From NCBI GenBank assembly GCA_018650285.1, contig JABIGF010000014.1, forward strand, positions 64,683 to 104,016: a stretch of DNA of 39,334 bases, given 5' to 3'. The position numbers and the translations under genes were made by a program. Each line of letters starts with the position of its first letter. The stretch's first letter is position 1. Under the pieces are notes generated by a model. The model made no database searches. It was not told where the DNA came from and saw nothing but the letters and a program-made list of their open reading frames with translations. Below, piece after piece: positions 7,257 to 14,869 of this stretch. The DNA is from Methanobacteriota archaeon. GTDB taxonomy: Archaea > Thermoplasmatota > Poseidoniia > Poseidoniales > Thalassarchaeaceae.

Positions 7257-9181
7257 TCTTCGTCCTCCATTACTTCATATGCTTCTGAATCAATAGTTTG
7301 CCTTGACTTCTTTTGTGATGTGATTGTTGCAACCGCAATAAAAATTACAATAAATGCAATCCCTACAATGGCACTCATTTCAACATTTGACTCTCCTTCT
7401 CCATCCGCTGGATTTTGTTCGACTTCTATGTTGCTGAGATGGCATTGGAAGTCGCTAGCATTAGTCATAGCAAAGAATACATCGCACTGAATTGATTCTA
7501 TCCCACTGTTTCTTAGGATGATATCAGATAGCCGAAGGTCAGAAAATTCACTAACAAGTGGTGATAATTCAGCATCATTCTCATACCAAAATCGGTCACC
7601 ATCACGCAGTCTAGTAAATTGGTCAACAACAAGAAGATGTTGTGTTTCACCATAGATTGATGATTCCAATCTTTCCTCTGCCAACACTCCAATATATGCA
7701 TCAATGTTGTCGACATCGGTGTATACTGATGCCAATTGCTGCTGGATTTCTGAATCTGAATTAATTTCACTCCAGTTTGTGACCCTTTCTAATCCAAGAC
7801 CTTCTCTCAATGAATTATAATCCACAAGGCCACGATCTCTACCGCGCTGGATATCCATTGCACAATCATCCATCCAGCCACCCCACATCGCCCCACTCAT
7901 CAAATTGCGTAGACTTGGGTTAACTGCCAAATCCATCTCTCTTTGAGTATCATATGCTGCGCCACGAATTGTTGAGTCAATTCCGCCAGCATCAATTAAT
8001 GGCGATACTGTCCAAAATCCCTCTCTCAAATCTAGATGGCTACTAACTGATTCATTGAAGGATTCATCAAACTGTAGCCAACCATCAGCCATCTGACTGC
8101 CTGTAGCAAAGGCAGTTAACAAGATGAATTCATTACTCAAATGTGGATTTACACTTGAATTATAACCAGCATAATCACTCAAATCAATTCCAACTGAAGG
8201 CAGATATTCATTGTAAGTAACTGCTTGGATTTCTGCCTGAACTAATTTTCTAGCGCGCTGGAAAATTTCTTCATCGCTCCAATCTGAATGTCTTTCAGAC
8301 AATCCATCAGCAAGACGATTATGCTCGCGAATGAATAAAACATGAATAGAAGTGAGACCGATGTGCTCAAGGTTTCGTGAATCACCTAGGAAAAATTGGA
8401 TATTGGGATTATTGCCAGTTGTGCTTTCCACATACTCTGACGTCCATCCTGGAGCCATGTCCCAACCATCAACTTCGGTTACTTTGAGCAAACCACCTTC
8501 ACCCACTCTTAGAGACCCTTCATATTCCACATTTGGAGAATAAATAGAACTCGCATCAAGCCAACTGCTCACTAGATTTGGGTACTCTCTTGGATTTGTC
8601 TCATCTCCGCCAGTGCCGGCAATAAACTCGGTTCGTAAATATTTGATTCGGGAATCTGTCGCGCTGCCTGGGTTCATTATTTCATCATCTATTGGAATTG
8701 CAATATGTGCTTCTTCCATCCCTCCTTCATGCGATGAATCTTGATGAGATGTCAATTGCAAATCGTTGCTAATGAATTCAGACCATAGTACATTGATGTT
8801 TGAAAGGCCAAGTGAACTTGATTTCGCTGTTGATTCGACGCACACTTGGTTAGAAATTTGACGTGGATTTTCATATTCAGGATGTGCCATCTCCTCAATA
8901 CTGTCATTGTATGCCTGAGATGTCAAACGATTCAACTCACTGTTAGCAGCACCCCAATCGCTATTGTCAAGATTATTGCCGCTTCCATCATTGCTACGGC
9001 TTTCTGCAGGAGCGGTTTCATTATCTGCTGCAAACAGACTTGATTCTTCTTTAGTAATGGGGATTGCACTTGTCGGTAGCGAAAAGGAAACTGAAAGAAG
9101 AATTAATGCCGACAAGAATGCAAATGAACGTGAGGGACAAATGCGGCCAACACTTGCTTCGGAATGGATAGTCCGTATCAT
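7253..9181 (-). CDS. Degenerate animal-type haem peroxidase paralogue (probable pseudoenzyme)
   Basis: 642 residues from ATG 9181; first gene of the operon. Fold and layout match its neighbour: signal helix (about 19-40), peroxidase domain, C-terminal membrane helix (about 603-622). The structural signatures remain: calcium loop SSWLDASSIY (205-214), FIREHNRLA (283-291), RGRDRGLVDYN. The haem pocket is not intact. The distal Gln/His pair is Glu135 and Asn139 (WSEFISND), and the proximal His position is Gly361/Ser362 (FATGSQ). No frameshift is seen and the gene is full length, so loss of catalysis with retention of the protein is likely. Possible roles are partner or chaperone of the active paralogue, haem-free binding protein or structural surface protein; these are inferences. 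Confidence 0.85.
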   Translation of the reverse strand: MIRTIHSEASVGRICPSRSFAFLSALILLSVSFSLPTSAIPITKEESSLFAADNETAPAESRSNDGSGNNLDNSDWGAANSELNRLTSQAYNDSIEEMAHPEYENPRQISNQVCVESTAKSSSLGLSNINVLWSEFISNDLQLTSHQDSSHEGGMEEAHIAIPIDDEIMNPGSATDSRIKYLRTEFIAGTGGDETNPREYPNLVSSWLDASSIYSPNVEYEGSLRVGEGGLLKVTEVDGWDMAPGWTSEYVESTTGNNPNIQFFLGDSRNLEHIGLTSIHVLFIREHNRLADGLSERHSDWSDEEIFQRARKLVQAEIQAVTYNEYLPSVGIDLSDYAGYNSSVNPHLSNEFILLTAFATGSQMADGWLQFDESFNESVSSHLDLREGFWTVSPLIDAGGIDSTIRGAAYDTQREMDLAVNPSLRNLMSGAMWGGWMDDCAMDIQRGRDRGLVDYNSLREGLGLERVTNWSEINSDSEIQQQLASVYTDVDNIDAYIGVLAEERLESSIYGETQHLLVVDQFTRLRDGDRFWYENDAELSPLVSEFSDLRLSDIILRNSGIESIQCDVFFAMTNASDFQCHLSNIEVEQNPADGEGESNVEMSAIVGIAFIVIFIAVATITSQKKSRQTIDSEAYEVMEDEE

Positions 9182-9230
9182 CTCTCAACCATGTTGCGTG
9201 ACTGCATTTGTCGGTTAGAACCTTCGGCCT

Positions 9231-9247
9231 ATGAGAATGGTTCTCAT
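9231..9247. promoter_or_regulatory. Palindromic operator, Fur/DtxR-box-like, between divergent promoters
   Basis: ATGAGAA-TGG-TTCTCAT is a perfect 7-bp inverted repeat with a 3-bp spacer. It lies 50 bases before the haem peroxidase operon (start 9181) and 67 before the divergent gene at 9315, so one protein could control both. Its TGAGAAT/TTCTCA arms resemble iron-responsive Fur/DtxR-type boxes, which would make sense for haem enzymes. The identity of the regulator is inferred. Confidence 0.5.
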
Positions 9248-9263
9248 TTAGTATCTATTCGTT

Positions 9264-9273
9264 GAATATATTG
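9264..9273 (+). promoter_or_regulatory. Candidate TATA box for the 9315-12223 operon
   Basis: GAATATATTG lies about 42-51 bases before the ATG at 9315, which suits an archaeal TATA box with a start site near 9295 and a short leader. The palindrome at 9231-9247 sits just upstream, in position to affect TFB/TBP loading. Confidence 0.35.
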
Positions 9274-9314
9274 ATACGGACACTTCATGTCCACCGTCTT
9301 AGGGGTTGATACTA

Positions 9315-9917
9315 ATGGGAGATGACAAGTCAACCGACACCACCCCTCAATCTGACGATGGCGGGACTTCAAACTCAATCCCTTGGGTAACTATTTCTAC
9401 ATCTCTTATCGGCACACTGCTTGCTATTTCAACAATTTTCATGCATTCTTGGATGGTGGAGTCAGGAAGTGTAGAAATCAACACACCTCAGCTACAAGGA
9501 AAAGAAGTTGATTGGTCTCTCAATTACGGCCTATGGGAATCCATTAGCCACTTTGGCGAAGAGATCGAAACCACAGACTATGATTGTGGTAATTCAGAGG
9601 CGGATTGTAAAGGCGTCAAAACCGCGGGAATGGTCGCTATTTCTCTAATTATCATAGGCACTTTCACATCCATTACTGGTGCTGTTCTAACATTCAAATC
9701 AAAAAATAAAGATAGTAAAACACACATCCGATTGTCAGGTATCGGTGGCATTATCTTCTTTGTCACGCCAATTATTTGGATGGTTATTCTTCCTGGAATG
9801 TTTCCCCCTATAGATGGAATGCACCTCGGCGCTGCCTTCTGGATTATCCTTGTCTCTGGAATTATTGCAACTGGTGGCGGAATCTTTGGCTGCATAACAA
9901 AGAGAGGTGAAGCATGA
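9315..9917 (+). CDS. Four-helix membrane protein with claudin-like first loop
   Basis: An in-frame TTG at 9306 exists, but ATG 9315 with AGGGG upstream is preferred, giving 200 residues. Four hydrophobic helices (about 26-44, 103-126, 141-160, 170-193) with a hydrophilic N-terminus. The long loop between helices 1 and 2 contains Trp46, the triplet GLW (72-74) and a Cys pair (91 and 98), an order that recalls the W-GLW-C-C signature of claudin/PMP22-type proteins, though the GLW-to-Cys distance is longer than in claudins. No function can be assigned. Its stop overlaps the next start by four bases, so it is translationally coupled to the FG-GAP protein and may help hold it in the membrane (inference). 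Confidence 0.7.
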   Translation: MGDDKSTDTTPQSDDGGTSNSIPWVTISTSLIGTLLAISTIFMHSWMVESGSVEINTPQLQGKEVDWSLNYGLWESISHFGEEIETTDYDCGNSEADCKGVKTAGMVAISLIIIGTFTSITGAVLTFKSKNKDSKTHIRLSGIGGIIFFVTPIIWMVILPGMFPPIDGMHLGAAFWIILVSGIIATGGGIFGCITKRGEA

Positions 9918-12223
9918 TGGTTCAAAATGAAAACACCCGTTCTCCAAGAACTGCACTGCTGCTAGCCATGCTTACTTTGACCACCCTACTTTCTGTAGTA
10001 TCCACACCTGTTGGAGCACATTCACAAGGAGAGCAAAAAGGCATCATGACAACTTTCACCGATGTATCAGATGCTAGTGGAATTAGCATTGTTGACACTG
10101 GTCCTACCACTAACTGGGCTAGTTATGGCCCTGGTGTTTCAGTTGATGACTGTGACCAAGATGGCGACATGGATGCAATATTCACAGCACGATTTGACCA
10201 TCTCTCCTACGAAAATGGGGCTTTTGAATCGGGAAAAACACAATTTATGATGAACAATGGTGATGGGACATTCACAGATTGGACCGCTGAATCAGGATTG
10301 AAATTAGAAGATAGCACTGTAATTGGTGCTTCTTGGGCAGACTATGACAACGATGGTGACAAAGACCTCTATCTCAGCGCTTTTGGTGAATCCAACGTTG
10401 ATGACTTGGATTCTGGTTCACGAAATACCCTCTTCAATAATGATGGCAACTGCAGATTCACTGATGTCACAGCAGATACTGGTGCCGGCCAAGGAGCCCG
10501 TGGCCGTGCAATTGTAGTCAACGGAGTGATTACTGAAGTTGTGATCCTAAATTCAGGCTCTGGCTACGCAACATCTGGTGGCTTGGCTCCTGCAATTTAC
10601 TTCCGCGGGGGTAATGGAAGTGGAGCAATAGCTAATGCCGTCGTCATCAAAGATGCTGATGATTACTCACGATACAACGGCCGAGTTGTATCGGTCAGCA
10701 TGATTCGCGGGGGCGAAGGATACGATGATGCAAATCCACCAGAAGTGAAATTCGTAAGCGGTGTAGCAAACTACGGGCACAGCACAACTGCTATTTGGTC
10801 AGATTACGACCATGATGGCGATGTTGATCTCTACTCAATGAATCTCGGCATCGTTGATGAGGAATTATACTGGGCTCGAACAGAGACAAATTTCCTCTAT
10901 CGTAACGACGGTGATGTTGATGGCGATGGAGAGATGGAATTCAGCGATGTAACCACCTTGGCCGGTGTTAGTGGTCAAGCCGAAACATCGGAATCCCCTA
11001 ACAAATTCTTCCTTTCAGGACTTTACCGAATGGACCAAGCAAGTCCATCAAACCCTTCAACAATGGCACAATTAAGTACTGCAGATTACCGAGGAACTGG
11101 GCTATCTTTTGCTGGCGTTTGGTTTGATTATGATGAAGATGGTTGGGAAGACCTCTACGTTGCATCTGATTTCGGGATGTCTCCAATTTACCGCAACAAT
11201 CACGATGGGACTTTCACGGTTGTGACCAAAGAATTGGACATGGACCTACCTGGTACCGGCATGGGCACTCACGCAGGCGATTGGGATGGAGATGGCGACC
11301 TTGACTTATGCCACTCAAACTTCGGACCAAACTATCTTTGGGAAAACGAAAATGGAGAATCATTCAGTGAGAGAAGTTCTGACCTTGGTTTCCGTGATGA
11401 GGGTTCAGCAGGCTCATTCGTTGCAGTTAACTGGGCATGCCAACTGTTTGACTACGACCTTGACGGAGATTTGGATATCTTCTTCGGAGTTGGAAGAATT
11501 AACCGTTTTACTGCTTACAATAACAACACATTGTATCGTAACGAAGGCGATACAGATGGTGATGGCGTTCTTGACTTCGTTGATATTAGCAATGAAATTG
11601 GGTTGCGAACAGGAACCAATGGCAACAAAACCATGGGTGTTTCAATCTTTGATTACGATGGTGATGGCGACTTAGATATCTTACTCGGACATTCAGACCG
11701 TTCGCCACAACTCTTCTCCAATAATGCTGTTGAAGAGACTGGAAGACACTGGCTAAAAATTCAACTCAAAGGCCGCGAAAATGATGTTAACGCCTTCCAA
11801 AGAATTTGGGAAAAAGAATATTCCAACAGTTATGGAACTGGTTGCCTAGTCACAGTGACTTTAGAAGATGGACATGAATTAAGCCAACATGTGTATGCTG
11901 GTAGTGGATACCTAGGTAGTAATGAGCCAACTGTACACTTTGGCTTGGATGACGATAATTCAGTGGAGTCTGTGGAAGTCAAATGGACGACAGGAATTAC
12001 CCAAGTAGTAAGAAATGTAGAGGCCGACCAAACATTAGTCCTCGAAGAGCCGACAAGTCTCTTTTTCATCGTCTTTGAAGTTGGCTTCCATCAATACATC
12101 AATTGGGCACTTTATGTAATCTTGACAATTATTGTCCTAGCAGGTGCCGGTTTTGCTATTGTTCGCAAAATGTCACCAGCAGAAGAAAAAGAAAAGGAAA
12201 CTAACGATTCCGAAGAAGAGTGA
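9914..12223 (+). CDS. CRTAC1/UnbV-like surface protein (FG-GAP/VCBS repeats plus ASPIC/UnbV domain)
   Basis: 769 residues; ATG 9914 overlaps the previous stop and has AGAGGTGA upstream. Signal helix at about 10-33. The body (45-575) is a seven-bladed FG-GAP/VCBS-type propeller whose blades carry calcium-loop motifs such as DYDNDGDKDLYLS, DWDGDGDLDLCHS, DYDLDGDLDIFFG and DYDGDGDLDILLG. Residues about 610-715 form an ASPIC/UnbV domain (HWLKIQLKGREND ... AGSGYLGSNEPTVHFGL). A membrane helix near 730-750 and a charged tail (EEKEKE) end the protein. In animals this architecture is CRTAC1; in prokaryotes it is a common extracytoplasmic protein of unclear role, probably binding. A glycine-rich insertion (about 195-255) interrupts the propeller. 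Confidence 0.88.
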   Translation: MMVQNENTRSPRTALLLAMLTLTTLLSVVSTPVGAHSQGEQKGIMTTFTDVSDASGISIVDTGPTTNWASYGPGVSVDDCDQDGDMDAIFTARFDHLSYENGAFESGKTQFMMNNGDGTFTDWTAESGLKLEDSTVIGASWADYDNDGDKDLYLSAFGESNVDDLDSGSRNTLFNNDGNCRFTDVTADTGAGQGARGRAIVVNGVITEVVILNSGSGYATSGGLAPAIYFRGGNGSGAIANAVVIKDADDYSRYNGRVVSVSMIRGGEGYDDANPPEVKFVSGVANYGHSTTAIWSDYDHDGDVDLYSMNLGIVDEELYWARTETNFLYRNDGDVDGDGEMEFSDVTTLAGVSGQAETSESPNKFFLSGLYRMDQASPSNPSTMAQLSTADYRGTGLSFAGVWFDYDEDGWEDLYVASDFGMSPIYRNNHDGTFTVVTKELDMDLPGTGMGTHAGDWDGDGDLDLCHSNFGPNYLWENENGESFSERSSDLGFRDEGSAGSFVAVNWACQLFDYDLDGDLDIFFGVGRINRFTAYNNNTLYRNEGDTDGDGVLDFVDISNEIGLRTGTNGNKTMGVSIFDYDGDGDLDILLGHSDRSPQLFSNNAVEETGRHWLKIQLKGRENDVNAFQRIWEKEYSNSYGTGCLVTVTLEDGHELSQHVYAGSGYLGSNEPTVHFGLDDDNSVESVEVKWTTGITQVVRNVEADQTLVLEEPTSLFFIVFEVGFHQYINWALYVILTIIVLAGAGFAIVRKMSPAEEKEKETNDSEEE

Positions 12224-12242
12224 ATGTTGAGGCTTTACCTCT

Positions 12243-13292
12243 TCATTCTGCAACTTCTCCTGCTTGCAACAATACCATCTCGTCAAGATGAATTGTAGGC
12301 TCTTTCATCACCCCAGTAATGTGAATGCCAACACGAGAGTTACCACCTAATGCGGTATTGTCTCCAATAGCAAGATAACAGGTACCCTTGACCTTCTCAT
12401 CTTCCAATACATTCCCTATCAGTCGTGCTTTTGGATTCATGCCAAAACCAAACTCAGCAACAGTCCAAACAAGTTCTTTCTCCTTTGGTTTTAACCTCTC
12501 ACTGGCCCTTTCGTATGTCTCTTCAACTATGTCAGCCAAACCTTGGCCACCTTCCACAGAAGTAACTAATCCGTCCTTTACATTCAAGATTAGTGGTTCT
12601 TCCAAGAGAGTTGAATCCCACGAACCATCAATTACCAATTTACCATTCATTGTACCTTCTTTTGGCATTGTGAAAATTTTTCCTGCTGGCAAGTTTGTTA
12701 CTTGGCTAGGCCGATTGCAAATACCATTGTCTTCTAACTTCCAACGCCTATGTTCTACTTCAAACTCAACGTCTGTTCCGGCTTCACTGGTGATTTTGAT
12801 ATTTCGGCGTCGCTTCAATCTGCTTCCAACTTGGGTGATTTCTTCTTTCAAGCGGTCAAAATCTGCTGTCATACCGCCTTCAGTGAAAATGTCTAGTGTA
12901 ATACCGGGTAAAGTCGCAATTCTAGCCCCATCGTTACGGGCTATTCTTGTAGCCCGCGTATGTGTAAGTGAATAACGAGTTGGAGCGATTACTAGTTGTT
13001 GTTTCCGCATCAATTCCGATACTGCACCAGGTGGCTCGTCTCCGTGTTGATGGGTTGGTGACATCATTAGCAACAACACTCTTTCCGAGATTAACGAGGC
13101 TTGTTCGTAGATCGCCTGGCCAATTTGAGCAGTATGTGGGTCTGTAACAATCAAGGTGTTTTCATATGGACGCATTTGCATACAAGTACGAACAACCATT
13201 CGTGCAGAAGCCCGCAACTTCTTCTCTAGAATAGTATCTTCTTGCGAAGAGGTAGGGTCGTCGTCGCTTGACTCAGACTTCTTGCTTGCCAT
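12243..13292 (-). CDS. M29-like metallopeptidase (aminopeptidase / NicX superfamily)
   Basis: 349 residues from ATG 13292 (GGGGCGG just upstream). No signal or membrane helix, so cytosolic. The C-terminal half carries the family's metal-site segments: EFGFGMNPKARLIGN (near 280), a conserved GDNTALGGNSRVGIHITGV stretch with His, and IHLDEMVL with His and Asp close to the end. The middle LPAGKIFTMPKEG provides another conserved Glu. M29 aminopeptidases remove N-terminal residues from peptides; relatives in the same fold (NicX) are ring-cleaving dioxygenases, so the exact reaction is open. Preceded on the same strand by the EF-hand protein gene, with a strong inverted repeat in between (13317-13337). 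Confidence 0.75.
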   Translation of the reverse strand: MASKKSESSDDDPTSSQEDTILEKKLRASARMVVRTCMQMRPYENTLIVTDPHTAQIGQAIYEQASLISERVLLLMMSPTHQHGDEPPGAVSELMRKQQLVIAPTRYSLTHTRATRIARNDGARIATLPGITLDIFTEGGMTADFDRLKEEITQVGSRLKRRRNIKITSEAGTDVEFEVEHRRWKLEDNGICNRPSQVTNLPAGKIFTMPKEGTMNGKLVIDGSWDSTLLEEPLILNVKDGLVTSVEGGQGLADIVEETYERASERLKPKEKELVWTVAEFGFGMNPKARLIGNVLEDEKVKGTCYLAIGDNTALGGNSRVGIHITGVMKEPTIHLDEMVLLQAGEVAE

Positions 13293-13316
13293 GTCCGCCC
13301 CAACTGCTGATAATCT

Positions 13317-13337
13317 GCGACATTATTCAAATGTCGC
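13317..13337 (-). promoter_or_regulatory. 8-bp inverted repeat upstream of the M29-like gene
   Basis: Arms GCGACATT (13317-13324) and AATGTCGC (13330-13337) are exact inverse complements around five bases. The element ends 24 bases before the ATG at 13292 and 14 bases after the stop of the EF-hand gene. It could be an operator for the peptidase or a hairpin in the EF-hand transcript; no T-run follows, so an intrinsic terminator is less likely. Confidence 0.4.
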
Positions 13338-13351
13338 TTTCCAAAATAAAG

Positions 13352-14785
13352 TCAAAGTTGTGAATTACAAATAGGACAATGTCTCCATTGATGTTCAACA
13401 CCAATGCCACAACGTGAACAATTTTTCCCTGACTGAATGTTGTGGTAGACCTTTGTTTGTGACCCGCCACGCACTTTCGGCCCACCGGATACCAAATCTG
13501 AAACTGAATCTAGAGCAGAGGGTTTTTCAGATTTTGAGGTATCTTCTGGCCAACCTGTATTGGGCATCGTCGAAATTGGAGCACCTATTGGGGCTCTCTT
13601 AGGTGCGACTGCTATCGGATTATTAGAAAATTCTTCAATAGATACCTGGCCATCATTATTTACATCAGCAGATCCCACCATTTCTGTTGCATCTGTCAAA
13701 GAAATGTTTGCAACTTGAGACACCTCTTCGGGGCTTAATTGGCCATCCATGTTTTGATCAGAATAGGCAAAATTTTCTCTTATTATTGATGATTTGTCAT
13801 CCGAGGCTCCAATTTTTCCTGCTGCCTCGAATTGAGATGCAAAGGCGTCTGTTGCAGCCTCTGGTGGTATGGGCTCTAGAACTGGTGGCGCTGGCGCTGG
13901 TTCAATCACTGGTGGCGGCACTACAACAGGTGCAGGAGTTGGCGCTGGTTCAATCACTGGTGGTGGCACTACAACTGGTGCAGGAGCTTCAACTGGTTGA
14001 GGAGAAAGTGCCACGGGCGCTGGTACAGGTGCAGGTGCTGGTACAGGTGCAGCCACTGGCGCTGGTGCTTCAACAGGTTGAGGAGAAAGCACAGTAGCAA
14101 CCGGTGCGGGTGCTGCTGTCACCTCTCTTACATGTGTAGGCGCCCCAAGGCATGAAATTGGTGTGACTGCTCCTGATTTTGCTTGCTCAAAAGCAAATTC
14201 TAACTCAACGGCTAACTGCAACAAATTTGCCTTGTTTGCAGCAGGCGATGCAACTAATGCTGAAAAAGCCGCCAAATAATGGTCTAGCAATGGCAAACCA
14301 CCAATCAGATGACCAAGCCCAAACAATTTCAGCAGCGAAAACACATCTGAAAGTGTTTCAAGTGCCTTCATTTCATTATCGGGCAATCCTGGATTAGTTC
14401 CTTGGTTTCCCTCTGAATCCATTCCTCCAAGATAAAATCTAAGTGGGTCACTAATAGTAACCAACCCAAATGGTCCTGTAAGCAGATAGTAAATTTCACC
14501 ACCCTCGCAACCAAGTCTCTGAGCAGCCTCTTCAAATCCAAATTCAGGTTGCAATACCAAATCTATGGCCAATGAATAAAATTCACTCATCCCATTCAGA
14601 CGGTCTGTTTGATTGAGTCTAACAATAATGTCTGCAGAATCTATGACTCCGAAATATGCAGCGGCTTCATCAACTGCAATTCCTTCTGGAAGTATGGCTC
14701 CTTCAACTTCCATATCTCCTTCCGCCACGATTGTCCGCCTCCAAATTTGACCACACAAAATTTCGGTGCTATGCACCGTTCCCAC
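13352..14785 (-). CDS. Cytosolic EF-hand and zinc-ribbon protein with Pro/Ala-rich linker
   Basis: 477 residues from GTG 14785; an ATG at 14713 preceded by AAGGAG (very short spacing) would drop 24 residues. No signal peptide. The N-terminal domain (about 25-200) is unrecognised. A Pro/Ala/Val-rich repeated linker (about 225-310, units like EAPAPV and VVPPPVIEPAP) follows. Two canonical EF-hand loops come next, DQNMDGQLSPEE (near 345) and DVNNDGQVSIEE (near 375). The C-terminus is a zinc ribbon with CxxC pairs at 456/459 and 470/473. Calcium binding is predicted from the loops and zinc binding from the cysteines. The combination suggests a calcium-responsive adaptor inside the cell. Its gene follows the 2113-residue surface protein by 84 bases. 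Confidence 0.7.
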   Translation of the reverse strand: MGTVHSTEILCGQIWRRTIVAEGDMEVEGAILPEGIAVDEAAAYFGVIDSADIIVRLNQTDRLNGMSEFYSLAIDLVLQPEFGFEEAAQRLGCEGGEIYYLLTGPFGLVTISDPLRFYLGGMDSEGNQGTNPGLPDNEMKALETLSDVFSLLKLFGLGHLIGGLPLLDHYLAAFSALVASPAANKANLLQLAVELEFAFEQAKSGAVTPISCLGAPTHVREVTAAPAPVATVLSPQPVEAPAPVAAPVPAPAPVPAPVALSPQPVEAPAPVVVPPPVIEPAPTPAPVVVPPPVIEPAPAPPVLEPIPPEAATDAFASQFEAAGKIGASDDKSSIIRENFAYSDQNMDGQLSPEEVSQVANISLTDATEMVGSADVNNDGQVSIEEFSNNPIAVAPKRAPIGAPISTMPNTGWPEDTSKSEKPSALDSVSDLVSGGPKVRGGSQTKVYHNIQSGKNCSRCGIGVEHQWRHCPICNSQL

Positions 14786-14869
14786 CGACCATCTCTCATG
14801 AAGCCTCCGACGATATTCGTGCTTGAGCGGATAATGAAGAAGAATGTATTATTTCTCTTTTTGAGAATT

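Noticed and set aside
12388-12975. 195-residue plus-strand open frame
   Set aside because: Antisense to the M29-like gene, whose family motifs are clear; the product is Ser/Phe-rich without domains.
14854-14868. TTCTC-TTTTT-GAGAA as terminator of the 2113-residue gene
   Set aside because: Only 5-bp arms, and on the gene's strand no T-run follows, so support is too weak to annotate.
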